64,000 nt of DNA from the NCBI RefSeq assembly GCF_018531425.1, contig NZ_JAHBOI010000003.1, positions 62,001-126,000 of the forward strand. The letters run 5' to 3'. The notes under the pieces were generated by a model. That model was not told the DNA's origin. It made no database searches and saw nothing but the letters and a program-made list of their open reading frames with translations. The stretch is from Paenarthrobacter sp. DKR-5 (GTDB lineage: Bacteria; Actinomycetota; Actinomycetes; Actinomycetales; Micrococcaceae). Of the stretch, positions 28,316 to 37,610 are shown piece by piece (positions within the stretch are counted from its first letter, which is position 1; each line of letters begins with the position of its first letter). The position numbers were made by a program, and so were the translations under genes.

Positions 28316-29677
28316 GTGACTAAGACATCCGGCACCGGGCTCGCGACCGCAGCGCTGAGCCTGGGCACCACCCTCAATCCGCTGAACTCCTCGATGATCG
28401 CCGTCGCCCTCGTAGTGCTGCGCGGCGATTTCGGGCTGGACGTCGCCACCGTCACCTGGGTAATCACCTCGTTCTACCTCACCTCCGCCGCCGCGCAGCC
28501 GCTGATGGGACGCCTGGCCGACAGGTTCGGCCCGCGGCGCCTGTTCACTCTGGGGATGGGCCTGGTGGCCGTCACCTGTGCGCTGGCGCCGCTCTCGCCG
28601 AACTTCGCGCTGCTGTGCGTGGCCCGCGTCTTCATGGGTATCGGCACGGCGACGGCGTACCCGAGCGCCGTCGTCATGGTCTCCGCACTGAGCCGGGCCG
28701 CAAAGGTGAGCTCCACGCGGCCGCTGAGCCGGATCCAAATGGCCAACACGGCCGGGGCCGCTGTCGGGCCCGTCGTCGGCGGCGTGCTGGTGAGCCTCGT
28801 CGGCTGGCAGGCCCTGTTCCTCATCAACGTGCCGCTGGCGTTGGCCGCGCTGGTCGCCGTGCGCCGGGTGGCACCGGCGGACGGGCCGCGCGAACAGGGG
28901 AGGGTGGGGACCCTGGTGCGGGACTCGGACGTGCCGGGCATCCTCGCCTTCGTCGGCTCGCTGGTGCTGCTGCTGATGGCCCTGCTGAATGTCGCGCCGG
29001 GCTACCGCTGGCTGCTGCTGGCCGGCTCGGTGGTGCTGGGCGTGCTGTTCGCAGTGCGGGAGCTGCGGTTCAGCCCGCCGTTCCTGGACCTGCGGCTGCT
29101 GGGCCGCAACCGGCCGCTGCTGCTGATCTACGTGTGCTTCGCCGTCTTCAACGGCGTGTACTACTTCGCGTTCTTCGGGCTGCCGCAGCTGCTGCAGCAG
29201 TCCGCCGGCTACAGCGCCGGCGTCGTGGGCGTGCTGATGCTGCCGCTCGCGGCCATCTCGGTGCTGGTCACGCCGTTCGCCGCGCGCGCGATCGACCGGT
29301 ACAGCGTCCGCCGGGTGCTCATCATCGGCGTCATCGCGCTCACGGCCGCCTCGGGGGTGCTGTGGCTGCTCACCCAGTCCGCCGGCGTTGTGCTGGTGCT
29401 CGCCGTCACCGCCCTGATGGGCGTGCCCTACAGCATGGTCAGCATCGCCTCGAGCCAGGGCATGTACGCCTCGACCCGTCCGCAGGACAGGGGCGTGGCA
29501 GCCGGGATCTTCCAGACCTGCCGCTACCTGGGCGCGATCACTGCCACGGTGCTGATCGGCCTCTTCTACGGCACCGGGGTGACACCGGCGAACTGGGGCC
29601 GCATGGTGCTGGTGATGCTGCTGCTCGGTGCGGCGGCACTGGTGCTCACGCTTTTCTGGCGGCCGGCCAAGACCTGA
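28316..29677 (+). CDS. MFS transporter, drug exporter-like (DHA2 type)
   Basis: A 453-residue major facilitator protein. Motif A is [13 protein letters not shown], motif C-like [20 protein letters not shown] lies in helix 5, and the start [15 protein letters not shown] resembles antiporter motif D1. About 13-14 membrane spans fit the DHA2 family that exports drugs with protons. The GTG at 28316 is chosen because the frame, although open upstream, runs antisense to recQ and cspA there. Start is not certain. Confidence 0.88.
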   Translation: MTKTSGTGLATAALSLGTTLNPLNSSMIAVALVVLRGDFGLDVATVTWVITSFYLTSAAAQPLMGRLADRFGPRRLFTLGMGLVAVTCALAPLSPNFALLCVARVFMGIGTATAYPSAVVMVSALSRAAKVSSTRPLSRIQMANTAGAAVGPVVGGVLVSLVGWQALFLINVPLALAALVAVRRVAPADGPREQGRVGTLVRDSDVPGILAFVGSLVLLLMALLNVAPGYRWLLLAGSVVLGVLFAVRELRFSPPFLDLRLLGRNRPLLLIYVCFAVFNGVYYFAFFGLPQLLQQSAGYSAGVVGVLMLPLAAISVLVTPFAARAIDRYSVRRVLIIGVIALTAASGVLWLLTQSAGVVLVLAVTALMGVPYSMVSIASSQGMYASTRPQDRGVAAGIFQTCRYLGAITATVLIGLFYGTGVTPANWGRMVLVMLLLGAAALVLTLFWRPAKT

Positions 29678-29727
29678 CCGGCCCGCCCGGCCCGGTCGCG
29701 GGGCCGGTAGCGTAGAGGGACACGAAC

Positions 29728-31317
29728 ATGGGGGAGTACATGGAATACCTGGCACTCATCGTCGGTCTGATGCTCGTCACGGTGCTGGCCGTGGGCCTCG
29801 GGGACCGGGTCCGGCTGCCCTACCCGGTGCTGATGGTCATCCTCGCGGCGGCGATTGCCTTCCTGCCGGGCTTCCCTGCGATCCACATCGAACCCGAACT
29901 GATCCTCCCGCTGTTCCTGCCCCCGCTGCTCTTCGCCACGGCCCAGAAGACATCCTGGTCCGTCTTCCGGGTGCGGTGGAGGACGATCGTGCTGCTGGCC
30001 ATCGCCCTCGTCGTCGTGACCACCGTCGTCGTCGCCTCCGCGGCGTGGCTGCTGGTGCCCAGCATCGGGATCCCGGCGGCCGTCGCGCTCGGGGCCATGG
30101 TCGCTCCGCCGGACCCGGTGGCGGTGGAGTCCATTGCCGCCAAGGTGCACATGCCCCGTCGGCTCACCTCCGTGCTGCAAAGCGAGGGGCTGTTCAACGA
30201 CGCGGCAGCAATCGTCATCTTCCAGGCCGCCGCCGCTGCCGCGCTCGCGGGCCGGAACATCGGCCCCGCCGTGGCCGGCCAGTTCGTGCTCGGCGCCGCT
30301 GCCGCCGTCCTGCTCGGACTGGCCATGGGCTGGCTGACGAAGAACTCTGCGCGCTTCATCACCTCGCCGATTGCGCGCAGCGCCACCACCCTGGTGGTGC
30401 CGTTCGCGGTGTACATTGCGGCCGAGGAACTGCACGCTTCCGGTGTGGTCGCCGTCGTGGTCACTGCCCTCGAGGTCCGGCGCAACGCCCGGCCGCAGGC
30501 CGCCGAGGAGCGGATCACCGGCCGCGCCTTCTGGGACGTGGTGGAGCTGCTGGTGACAGGAGTCGCCTTCGGGCTGGTGGGCCTGGAGATGCGCCAGGTC
30601 ATCCACACGGAGGGGGCAACCATCGTCGGGCTTCTCGGACCCGCCGCCGTCGTGTGCGTGCTGGTCGTCCTGGTCCGCGCCCTCTGGCTGGCGCTGCTGA
30701 TCCCGGTGAACCGGCGCCGTGCCGCGGGCACCCCGCCGTCGTCGGTGAAGGACGTGACCATTCTGACGTGGTGCGGCATGCGCGGGCTGGCGACGCTGGC
30801 CTTGGCGCTCGCACTGCCCGTGACGCTCGACGACGGAACTCCTTTCCCGGGCCGCAGCGAGATCATCCTGATGGCCTGCGCGGTGTTGCTGGTGACCCTG
30901 GTGCTGCCGGGCTTGACGCTGCCTTTCCTGATGCGCGCGCTCGGTGCAGCCGAGTCCCCGGAGGTGGAACGCGAGGCCGAGCTGGTGCTGGCCCGGCGGG
31001 CGCAGGGCGCGGCGATGGGAGCCCTGCGCGAGTCCCGGCTGCTGGAAGGGCTGAGCAAGGACACGGTGGACCGGGTCAAGCGCCGGTTGCTGCACCTGCA
31101 CGACGACCTGGCCGAAGAGGAAAGCATGGACGAGGCGCTGCGCGAGCGTCTGCAGCAGCGCCGGGAGCATGTCATCGCCGTCCAGACGCTGGCGCTCGAC
31201 GCCGCGCGCCAGGAAGTGGTGGCGGCGCGCACCGAGCCCGGCGTCGACCCGGAATCCGCCGACCGGGTGCTGCGCCGGCTGGACCTGCGGACCCTGCTCG
31301 TCCCGGAACTCGAGTAG
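29728..31317 (+). CDS. Na+/H+ antiporter (CPA1 family)
   Basis: A 529-residue cation:proton antiporter. Twelve membrane helices span about residues 5-400, with the ion-binding APPDPVAV in helix 5 and [14 protein letters not shown] in helix 6, both CPA1 hallmarks. A cytoplasmic C-terminal 120 residues are helical and charged. An alternative start at 29740 is equally good. A bidirectional terminator follows. Confidence 0.92.
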   Translation: MGEYMEYLALIVGLMLVTVLAVGLGDRVRLPYPVLMVILAAAIAFLPGFPAIHIEPELILPLFLPPLLFATAQKTSWSVFRVRWRTIVLLAIALVVVTTVVVASAAWLLVPSIGIPAAVALGAMVAPPDPVAVESIAAKVHMPRRLTSVLQSEGLFNDAAAIVIFQAAAAAALAGRNIGPAVAGQFVLGAAAAVLLGLAMGWLTKNSARFITSPIARSATTLVVPFAVYIAAEELHASGVVAVVVTALEVRRNARPQAAEERITGRAFWDVVELLVTGVAFGLVGLEMRQVIHTEGATIVGLLGPAAVVCVLVVLVRALWLALLIPVNRRRAAGTPPSSVKDVTILTWCGMRGLATLALALALPVTLDDGTPFPGRSEIILMACAVLLVTLVLPGLTLPFLMRALGAAESPEVEREAELVLARRAQGAAMGALRESRLLEGLSKDTVDRVKRRLLHLHDDLAEEESMDEALRERLQQRREHVIAVQTLALDAARQEVVAARTEPGVDPESADRVLRRLDLRTLLVPELE

Positions 31318-31319
31318 CG

Positions 31320-31372
31320 CACAACAACGCAGAAGGGGCGGCTTCCGTACGGAAACTGCCCCTTCGGTTGTG
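31320..31372. terminator. Bidirectional terminator between antiporter and CUT2 operon
   Basis: The stem GAAGGGGC / GCCCCTTC (31332-31339 with 31358-31365) encloses a second CTTCCGTACGGAA palindrome, and outer arms CACAAC / GTTGTG (31320-31325, 31367-31372) extend it. It lies between convergent genes. Confidence 0.65.
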
Positions 31373-31393
31373 CCGGGGGGTGCCTGCCGGGGG

Positions 31394-32581
31394 TTACTTG
31401 GTGGAGCTGGCCGCTCGGCGCTTGTTGAAGACGTCGAACGCCACGGCGGCAAGCAGCACCAGGCCCTTGATGAGCTGCTGGTACTCGGTGCCGACACCGA
31501 GGATGGACATGCCGTTGTTGAGGATGCCGATGATCAGACCACCGATGATCGCCCCCATCACAGTCCCGATGCCGCCGGTCACCGCCGCCCCGCCGATGAA
31601 GACCGCCGCGATCGCGTCGAGCTCGAATCCGTCGCCGGCCTTCGGGTTGGCCAGGTTGAGCTGTGCCGTGAAGACCAGGCCGGCCAGCGCCGCTAGGATG
31701 CCCATGTTCACGAACAGGGTGAATGTGACGCGCTTGACCTTGACGCCGGAGAGCTCGGCTGCGAACCGGTTGCCACCGATCGCGTAGATATGCCGACCCC
31801 AGACCGAGTTGGCCATCACCGCCGAGTAGACGACAGTGAGCAGGCCCAGCACGATGAGCACGATCGGGGTGCCACGGTACCCGGCCAGCAGGTACGTGAT
31901 CAGCAGGATCAGCAGTGCGGTGAAGATCATCTTGGCCAGGAACCACGCGAACGGCTCGTCCTCGAGGTTGTGCTTGCGACGGGCCGCGCGCTGGCGCAGG
32001 TCCTGAGCCACGAGGGCGACCGTCGCGATGACGCCGATGATCACGGTCAGCGGCTCAAGGGCCGAGGTGCCGCCGCCCAGGTCCGGAAGGAAGCCGCTGC
32101 CGAGGGACCGGAACGAATCCGGGAACGGTGAGATCTGCTGATTCTGCAGGGCGATTTGGGTCAGGCCGCGGAACGTGAGCATGCCGGCCAGGGTCACGAT
32201 GAAGGCGGGGATGCCGAAGTAGGCGATCCAGAAGCCCTGCCACATGCCCACCAGGGCCCCGATGGCCAGGCAGAAAATGATGGCCAGCCACCAAGGCAGT
32301 CCCCACTGGGTGATCATGACGCCGGACATGGCGCCGACGAAGGCCACCACGGAGCCGACCGAGAGGTCGATGTGGCCTGCGATGATTACCATGACCATGC
32401 CGATGGCCAGGATGAGGATGTAGCTGTTCTGGACGATCAGGTTCGAGACGTTTATCGGCGCGAGCGTGATGCCGTTCGTGGTGACCTGGAAGAACAGGAT
32501 GATCACGATCAGGGCAATGAACAGGCCGACCTGGCGCAGCTGGCCGGCCAGGTAATGCAGTGCGGAGCGAAGCGCGAGCAT
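31394..32581 (-). CDS. mmsB: CUT2 sugar ABC transporter permease (MmsB/GguB-like)
   Basis: A 395-residue membrane protein of the xylose/multiple-monosaccharide permease type. Ten or so spans are seen, with conserved [34 protein letters not shown] and [15 protein letters not shown]. It forms the channel for the adjacent binding protein and ATPase. The start ATG overlaps the ATPase stop by one base. The MmsB/GguB label is by similarity to ChvE-linked importers; exact sugar is unknown. Confidence 0.92.
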   Translation of the reverse strand: MLALRSALHYLAGQLRQVGLFIALIVIILFFQVTTNGITLAPINVSNLIVQNSYILILAIGMVMVIIAGHIDLSVGSVVAFVGAMSGVMITQWGLPWWLAIIFCLAIGALVGMWQGFWIAYFGIPAFIVTLAGMLTFRGLTQIALQNQQISPFPDSFRSLGSGFLPDLGGGTSALEPLTVIIGVIATVALVAQDLRQRAARRKHNLEDEPFAWFLAKMIFTALLILLITYLLAGYRGTPIVLIVLGLLTVVYSAVMANSVWGRHIYAIGGNRFAAELSGVKVKRVTFTLFVNMGILAALAGLVFTAQLNLANPKAGDGFELDAIAAVFIGGAAVTGGIGTVMGAIIGGLIIGILNNGMSILGVGTEYQQLIKGLVLLAAVAFDVFNKRRAASSTK

Positions 32582-34113
32582 CAGGCTTCCTTTTCTTGGG
32601 TCATGTATTGCATCAGGTACTCGGCAGTGGCCTTTTCCCGCGGAACGTTGGCGGTGATCCGGCCCTCGGAGAGGGTGTAGATCCGGTCGCAGATGCCCAG
32701 CAGTTCGGGCAGCTCGGAGGAGATGACGACAATGCCTTTACCCTCGTCGGCCAGCTGGTTGATGATCGTGTAGATCTCATACTTGGCGCCGACGTCGATT
32801 CCTCGGGTCGGTTCGTCCAGGATCAGCACGTCGGGGTTGGCGAACATCCACTTGGACAGGACGACCTTTTGCTGGTTGCCGCCGGAGAGCTTGCCGGTGA
32901 CGGCGGCGACCGTGGCCGCCTTGATTTTCATGCTGCGGCGGTAGCCTTCGGCGACCAGGTTCTCCTTGTTGCTGTCCACCCATCCCCAGCGGGAGAGCTT
33001 GTCCAGCGCGGCGCCGGAGACGTTGCGCATGATGTTGTCCAACAGGTTCAGTCCGTAGTGCTTGCGGTCCTCGGTGGCGTAGGCGATGCCGTGCTTGATT
33101 GCCGCGGACACGGTGTTGGTCTTGATCTCCTGGCCGTTCTTGTAGACCCGGCCGCTGATCTTGGTGCCGTAGCTGTGGCCGAAGATGCTCATCGCCAGTT
33201 CGGTGCGGCCGGCGCCCATCAGGCCCGCGATGCCCACGATCTCGCCGGCGCGGACGTTGAAGCTGGCATTCTTGACGACCTGCCGGCTCTGGTCCACCGG
33301 GTGGTGCACGGTCCAGTCCTCCACCCGCAGCAGTTCCGCGCCGATGGTCGGCGTATGGTCGGGGTAGCGCTGGTCGAGGTCGCGGCCCACCATCCCCTTG
33401 ATGATGCGCTCCTCGGAGATCTCGTCGGCGTGCATGTCCAGGGTCTCGATCGTCCGGCCGTCGCGGATGATGGTTACCTTGTCCGCGATCGCTTTGATCT
33501 CGTTGAGCTTGTGGCTGATGATGATTGAGGTGATGCCTTGGCCCTGCAGGTGTTTGATCAGGCCGAGCAGGTGAGCGGAGTCCTCGTCGTTCAGGGCCGC
33601 CGTCGGCTCATCGAGGATGAGCAGCTTGACCCGCTTGGAGAGCGCCTTGGCGATTTCGACCAGCTGCTGCTTGCCCACGCCCAGATCTGTGATTTTGGTG
33701 ATCGGGTTGTCATTGAGCCCGACGCGGGCGAGCAGCTTCGAGGCCTCCAGGTTGGTGCGGTTCCAGTCCACGAAGCCGTTCCTGGCCTGTTCGTTGCCGA
33801 GGAAGATGTTCTCGGCGATGGAAAGGTAGGGGCTCAGGGCGAGCTCCTGGTGGATGATGACAATGCCTGCGGCCTCGGAGCCCTTGATGTCCTTGAATTC
33901 GCAGAGTTCGTTTTCGAAGTGGATTTCGCCCTCGTAGGTGCCTGCGGGGTACACCCCGGAGAGCACCTTCATGAGCGTTGATTTGCCAGCCCCGTTCTCG
34001 CCGCAGATCGCGTGCACATGGCCGCGCTGGACTTCGAGGGAAACATCCTGGAGGGCCTTGACCCCCGGGAACGTCTTGGTGATGCCGCGCATCTCGAGAA
34101 TATTCGTCGTCAC
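32581..34113 (-). CDS. mmsA: CUT2 sugar ABC transporter ATP-binding protein (MmsA/GguA-like)
   Basis: A 510-residue protein with two fused ATPase domains, as in XylG/RbsA. The first has [27 protein letters not shown] and [11 protein letters not shown]; the second has the degenerate [27 protein letters not shown] and [10 protein letters not shown]. Only the first Walker A is standard, as expected. It drives import through the downstream permease. A GTG or ATG start at 34113 follows the hairpin after the binding-protein gene. Confidence 0.94.
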   Translation of the reverse strand: MTTNILEMRGITKTFPGVKALQDVSLEVQRGHVHAICGENGAGKSTLMKVLSGVYPAGTYEGEIHFENELCEFKDIKGSEAAGIVIIHQELALSPYLSIAENIFLGNEQARNGFVDWNRTNLEASKLLARVGLNDNPITKITDLGVGKQQLVEIAKALSKRVKLLILDEPTAALNDEDSAHLLGLIKHLQGQGITSIIISHKLNEIKAIADKVTIIRDGRTIETLDMHADEISEERIIKGMVGRDLDQRYPDHTPTIGAELLRVEDWTVHHPVDQSRQVVKNASFNVRAGEIVGIAGLMGAGRTELAMSIFGHSYGTKISGRVYKNGQEIKTNTVSAAIKHGIAYATEDRKHYGLNLLDNIMRNVSGAALDKLSRWGWVDSNKENLVAEGYRRSMKIKAATVAAVTGKLSGGNQQKVVLSKWMFANPDVLILDEPTRGIDVGAKYEIYTIINQLADEGKGIVVISSELPELLGICDRIYTLSEGRITANVPREKATAEYLMQYMTQEKEA

Positions 34114-34159
34114 GTCAGGTCCTGGTTCTCGCGTTTTTCACGCAGTGGATCTCAGAAAT

Positions 34160-34192
34160 GTGGTGGTGGCAGCGCAGGGCCGCCACCACCAC
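34160..34192 (-). terminator. Intercistronic hairpin after the CUT2 binding-protein gene
   Basis: Arms GTGGTGGTGGC (34160-34170) and GCCACCACCAC (34182-34192) make a perfect 11-bp stem in the 93-nt gap between the binding-protein stop and the ATPase start. It probably raises binding-protein levels over the other subunits. Confidence 0.55.
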
Positions 34193-34206
34193 GGTTCAGG
34201 GTGGGA

Positions 34207-35322
34207 CTACTTCAGGTCCGACTCTTTGTAGTAGCCGCTGTCGACGAGGACCTTCTGGTAGTTGTCCTTGGTGACGACCTGCGGCTGGAGCAGGAACGTG
34301 GGGACGATTTTGGCCTTGTTGTCGTAGCTCTTGGTGTCGTTGACCTCCGGGGTCTTGCCCTTGAGCACGTCATCGGCCATGGTCACGGCCTGCTTGCCGA
34401 GTTCGCGGGTGTCCTTGAAGATCGTCGAGTACTGCTGGCCGGCGATGATCGATTTCACCGAGGCAGCCTCCGCGTCCTGACCGGTGATCACAGGCAGGTT
34501 CGACGTCGAGTAGCCCGAGGCGGTCAGCGCCGAGATGATGCCGATGGACAGGCCATCGTAGGGCGAGAGGATGCCTTGGACCTTGGCGCCGCCGGAGTAC
34601 GTGCTGGCGATCAGGTTCTGCATGCGCTTCTGGGCCGTGGCGGGGTCCCAGCGCAGCGTGGCGATCTGGGTGAAACCGGTCTGGCCGCTCTTGACCACCA
34701 GCGTGCCGTCGTCAATGTACTTCTTCAGCGTCTTCATGGCGCCGTTGTAGAAGAAAGTGGCGTTGTTGTCGTCCGGGCTGCCGGCAAAGAGCTCGACGTT
34801 GAACGGGCCCTTCTTTCCGGTTTCCTTGCCGTCCTTGTCCAGGATGCCCAGGCCGGTGAGCAGGGAGGTGGCCTGCTGGACGCCGACCTTTTCGTTATCG
34901 AACGTGGTGTAGTAGTCCACGTTCTTATTGCCGTTGATCAGGCGGTCGTAGGCGATGACCTTGATGCCGGCCTTGGCTGCGTTGTCGAGCTGGTCGCTCA
35001 GGGCGGTGCCGTCGATTGAAGCGATGATCAGGACCTTGGCGCCCTTGGTGATCATGTTGCTGATCTGCTGGACCTGCTGCGGGATCTTATCGTCGCCGTA
35101 TTCGAGGTCGGTCTTGTAACCGAGCTTTTCGAGCGAGGCCTTGATGGCGTCGCCGTCCTTGATCCAGCGCTCAGAAGTCTTGGTGGGCATCGCAATGCCG
35201 ACCAAGGCTCCGCTGTTGTCGCCGCCCCCGGAGCTGGCGTTGCCGCCACGGCTTCCACAGGCAGCAAGGGAAAGGGCCATGCTGACGGCAGCGACGCCGA
35301 CAACGAGCTTCTTCAGTTTCAC
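34207..35322 (-). CDS. chvE: CUT2 sugar-binding lipoprotein (ChvE-like)
   Basis: A 371-residue type I periplasmic-binding-fold lipoprotein. The GTG at 35322 has AAGGAAA upstream and gives a signal peptide with lipobox SLAAC at about residue 21, then a Gly/Ser linker. Ligand-lobe motifs include [37 protein letters not shown] and [12 protein letters not shown]. It should bind an aldose and deliver it to the permease. It is the first gene of a three-gene operon with a LacI-type operator at its promoter. Confidence 0.93.
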   Translation of the reverse strand: MKLKKLVVGVAAVSMALSLAACGSRGGNASSGGGDNSGALVGIAMPTKTSERWIKDGDAIKASLEKLGYKTDLEYGDDKIPQQVQQISNMITKGAKVLIIASIDGTALSDQLDNAAKAGIKVIAYDRLINGNKNVDYYTTFDNEKVGVQQATSLLTGLGILDKDGKETGKKGPFNVELFAGSPDDNNATFFYNGAMKTLKKYIDDGTLVVKSGQTGFTQIATLRWDPATAQKRMQNLIASTYSGGAKVQGILSPYDGLSIGIISALTASGYSTSNLPVITGQDAEAASVKSIIAGQQYSTIFKDTRELGKQAVTMADDVLKGKTPEVNDTKSYDNKAKIVPTFLLQPQVVTKDNYQKVLVDSGYYKESDLK

Positions 35323-35373
35323 TCTGTTTCCTTCGATTGCATCTGACGTCCTTGTCGAGGATGTCGCTCCGCG

Positions 35374-35405
35374 CCCTTCAGCCACCGTGCCGGTGGGGTG
35401 AAGGG
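35374..35405 (-). promoter_or_regulatory. Leader hairpin before chvE-like gene
   Basis: CCCTTCA (35374-35380) and TGAAGGG (35399-35405) pair, with an inner CCACCG / CGGTGG pairing, in the transcribed leader about 50 nt before the GTG start. No U tract follows, so it may be an mRNA stabiliser or attenuator rather than a terminator. Confidence 0.35.
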
Positions 35406-35442
35406 CTGCGGTCGGGTGCGAACGATCCCTGCGAAGACAAAT

Positions 35443-35501
35443 GTTGTGAGCGCTAACAACGCCTCGGTCCATCTTAGAGTCGGCGCGGTGCGTGGTGTCA
35501 A
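35443..35501 (-). promoter_or_regulatory. Promoter and LacI-type operator of the CUT2 operon
   Basis: On the minus strand, TTGACA (35496-35501) and TAAGAT (35471-35476) are 19 bp apart. GTTGTGAGCGCTAACAAC (35443-35460), a palindrome with one mismatched pair and the GCGC centre typical of LacI/GalR operators, follows the -10 by 10 bp. No LacI-family gene is adjacent, so the regulator is encoded elsewhere. Confidence 0.6.
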
Positions 35502-35613
35502 TCACACTCGGTAACAGTCCGCCGAATTGCGCAGAAATTGCGCCGAGCGGCTGTGCGGCGGCCCGTACTAGGCTGGGAAGTCCCGTGACCGCCGAAAACT
35601 GGAGGACCCGATC

Positions 35614-36609
35614 ATGGACCGGCTGCCCGTCGTCGAATTGCATCTGCACATCGAAGGGACACTCGAACCCGGGCTGATCTTCGTGCTCGCGGAGCGCAAT
35701 GGCGTCGAGCTTCCCTACGCGGACCTCGCCGAGCTGGAGCGGCAGTATGAGTTCGGGGACCTGCAGTCCTTCCTGGATCTCTACTACGCGAACATGGCGG
35801 TGCTGCGCACGGAGCGGGACTTCACGGATCTTGCCCGGGCGTACCTGGCGAGGGCGGCGGCAGCAGGGGTGCGGCATGCGGAGATCATGTTCGATCCGCA
35901 GGCGCACGTCTCCCGCGGCGTGCCGCTGGAGACGTGCGTGAACGGCCTGGCTTCGGCTCTGGGGGAGAGCGAGGAGGAGTTCGGGGTGAGCACGGTTCTG
36001 ATTGCTGCGTTCCTGCGGGACGAGCCGGCCGAGGATGCCCTGGAGGTGCTCGAGCAGCTGCTGGCGATGAACGCTCCGATCACCGGCATCGGGCTGGATT
36101 CCGCGGAGGTGGGCCACCCGCCCCGGGACTTCGTGGCGCTGTACGACCGGGCACGGGAGGCGGGCCTGGAGTGCGTGGCGCACGCGGGGGAGGAGGGGCC
36201 GCCCGAGTACATCCGGGAGGCGCTGGATCTGCTCCAGGTTGCGCGGATCGATCACGGCATCCGCTGCCTCGAGGACGAGGAGCTGGTGGAGAGGCTGGTG
36301 GCCGAGCAGGTGCCGTTGACCGTCTGCCCCCTGTCGAATGTCCGGCTCCGCGCCGTGGACACCCTTGCCCGCCATCCGCTGCCGCGGATGCTGGGCCGCG
36401 GGCTGAATGTTTCGGTGAACTCGGATGACCCGGCCTACTTCGGCGGGTACATCGACGAGAACTTTCGCCAGCTCACCGAGCTGTTCGGGTTCACCGACGA
36501 GCAGCTCGCCGCGCTTGCCGTCAACTCCGTGCGCAGCGCGTTCATCACCGAAGAGCGGCGCCGCGGGCTGTTCGCGGAGATCGATGAATGGCGCCGCGGG
36601 CGCAGCTGA
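35614..36609 (+). CDS. Adenosine/adenine deaminase family protein
   Basis: A 331-residue zinc amidohydrolase. Metal ligands lie in ELHLHIEG and [11 protein letters not shown], then the catalytic [11 protein letters not shown] and [13 protein letters not shown]. The HIEGTLEP start and [10 protein letters not shown] motif match the adenine-deaminase subgroup better than true adenosine deaminase, so adenine to hypoxanthine is my favoured reaction, with adenosine as the alternative. It is a single-gene unit divergent from the sugar transporter. Confidence 0.88.
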   Translation: MDRLPVVELHLHIEGTLEPGLIFVLAERNGVELPYADLAELERQYEFGDLQSFLDLYYANMAVLRTERDFTDLARAYLARAAAAGVRHAEIMFDPQAHVSRGVPLETCVNGLASALGESEEEFGVSTVLIAAFLRDEPAEDALEVLEQLLAMNAPITGIGLDSAEVGHPPRDFVALYDRAREAGLECVAHAGEEGPPEYIREALDLLQVARIDHGIRCLEDEELVERLVAEQVPLTVCPLSNVRLRAVDTLARHPLPRMLGRGLNVSVNSDDPAYFGGYIDENFRQLTELFGFTDEQLAALAVNSVRSAFITEERRRGLFAEIDEWRRGRS

Positions 36610-36711
36610 CAGGGTTGAAAGCCCGGGGTGGGCCACCTAGGGTAATAAGCAGGCTTAGCTTTTCGGTGTGCCGGAAGCGGCTGTTCAAACCCCTAGCGAT
36701 CGGAGCATTCC

Positions 36712-37608
36712 GTGGGCAACGACCAGTACACATTTCAGGATCCGACCAAGCGCTACCCGCAGATCTCGCCGCCGAAGCAGGACCAGCCCGAACCGGGACT
36801 GGACAAGACTCTCGAGCCGCAGACGGACCGGGGTGAGCAGTCCTACCGGGGGACCGGCCGGCTGGAGGGCCGCAGGGCGCTGATCACGGGCGCTGACTCG
36901 GGTATCGGAGCGGCCGTGGCCATCGCCTATGCCCGCGAGGGCGCCGACGTCACCCTGTCCTACCTGCCCGAGGAGGAGGAAGACGCGCAGCACGTCAGCC
37001 GGGTGATCGAGGAGGCCGGGCGCAAGGCCGTGCGCATCCCCGGCGATTTGAAGGACTCCGCTATGTGCCGCGAGCTGGTGCAGCGGGCGGTGGAGGAGCT
37101 GGGCGGACTGGACATCCTGGTGAACAATGCGGGCAAGCAGCTCGCCGTCGACAAGCTCGAGGACCTCAGCGACGAACAGTTCGACCACACGCTGAAGACG
37201 AACCTGTACGCCATGTTCTGGATCACCAAGGCCGCGCTCCCGCACTTGGCGCCCGGCTCGACCATCATCAACACGACGTCGGTGCAGGCCTACAACCCGT
37301 CGCCCACGCTGATCGACTACGCCACGACCAAGGCCGGTATCAACAACTTCACGAAAGGGCTGGCCCAGCAGCTGGCGCCGCGCGGCATCCGCGTCAACGC
37401 CGTCGCGCCCGGACCCTTCTGGACCCCGCTGCAGGTCAGCGACGGCCAACCGAAAGAAGCCCTCCCGGAGTTCGGGCAGAGCACACCCCTCGGCCGTGCC
37501 GGGCAGCCCACGGAACTGGCGCCCGCCTACGTGTTCCTCGCCTCGCCCGAATCCAGCTATGTGCTCGGGGAGACGCTCAACGTCAACGGCGGCACGCCGA
37601 CACCGTAG
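36712..37608 (+). CDS. SDR family oxidoreductase (YghA/YdaD-like)
   Basis: A 298-residue short-chain dehydrogenase with a 48-residue polar N-terminal extension (YPQISPPKQDQPEPGLD), typical of the general-stress YdaD/YghA group. Cofactor motif ITGADSGIGAAVA, NNAGKQ, catalytic YATTKAG and C-terminal GETLNVNGG are all intact. Substrate unknown. GTG start at 36712. Confidence 0.92.
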   Translation: MGNDQYTFQDPTKRYPQISPPKQDQPEPGLDKTLEPQTDRGEQSYRGTGRLEGRRALITGADSGIGAAVAIAYAREGADVTLSYLPEEEEDAQHVSRVIEEAGRKAVRIPGDLKDSAMCRELVQRAVEELGGLDILVNNAGKQLAVDKLEDLSDEQFDHTLKTNLYAMFWITKAALPHLAPGSTIINTTSVQAYNPSPTLIDYATTKAGINNFTKGLAQQLAPRGIRVNAVAPGPFWTPLQVSDGQPKEALPEFGQSTPLGRAGQPTELAPAYVFLASPESSYVLGETLNVNGGTPTP

Positions 37609-37610
37609 GC

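Noticed and set aside
35323-36636. An extended 809-residue sugar-binding protein
   Set aside because: The extension is antisense to the deaminase gene and would bury the lipoprotein signal peptide.
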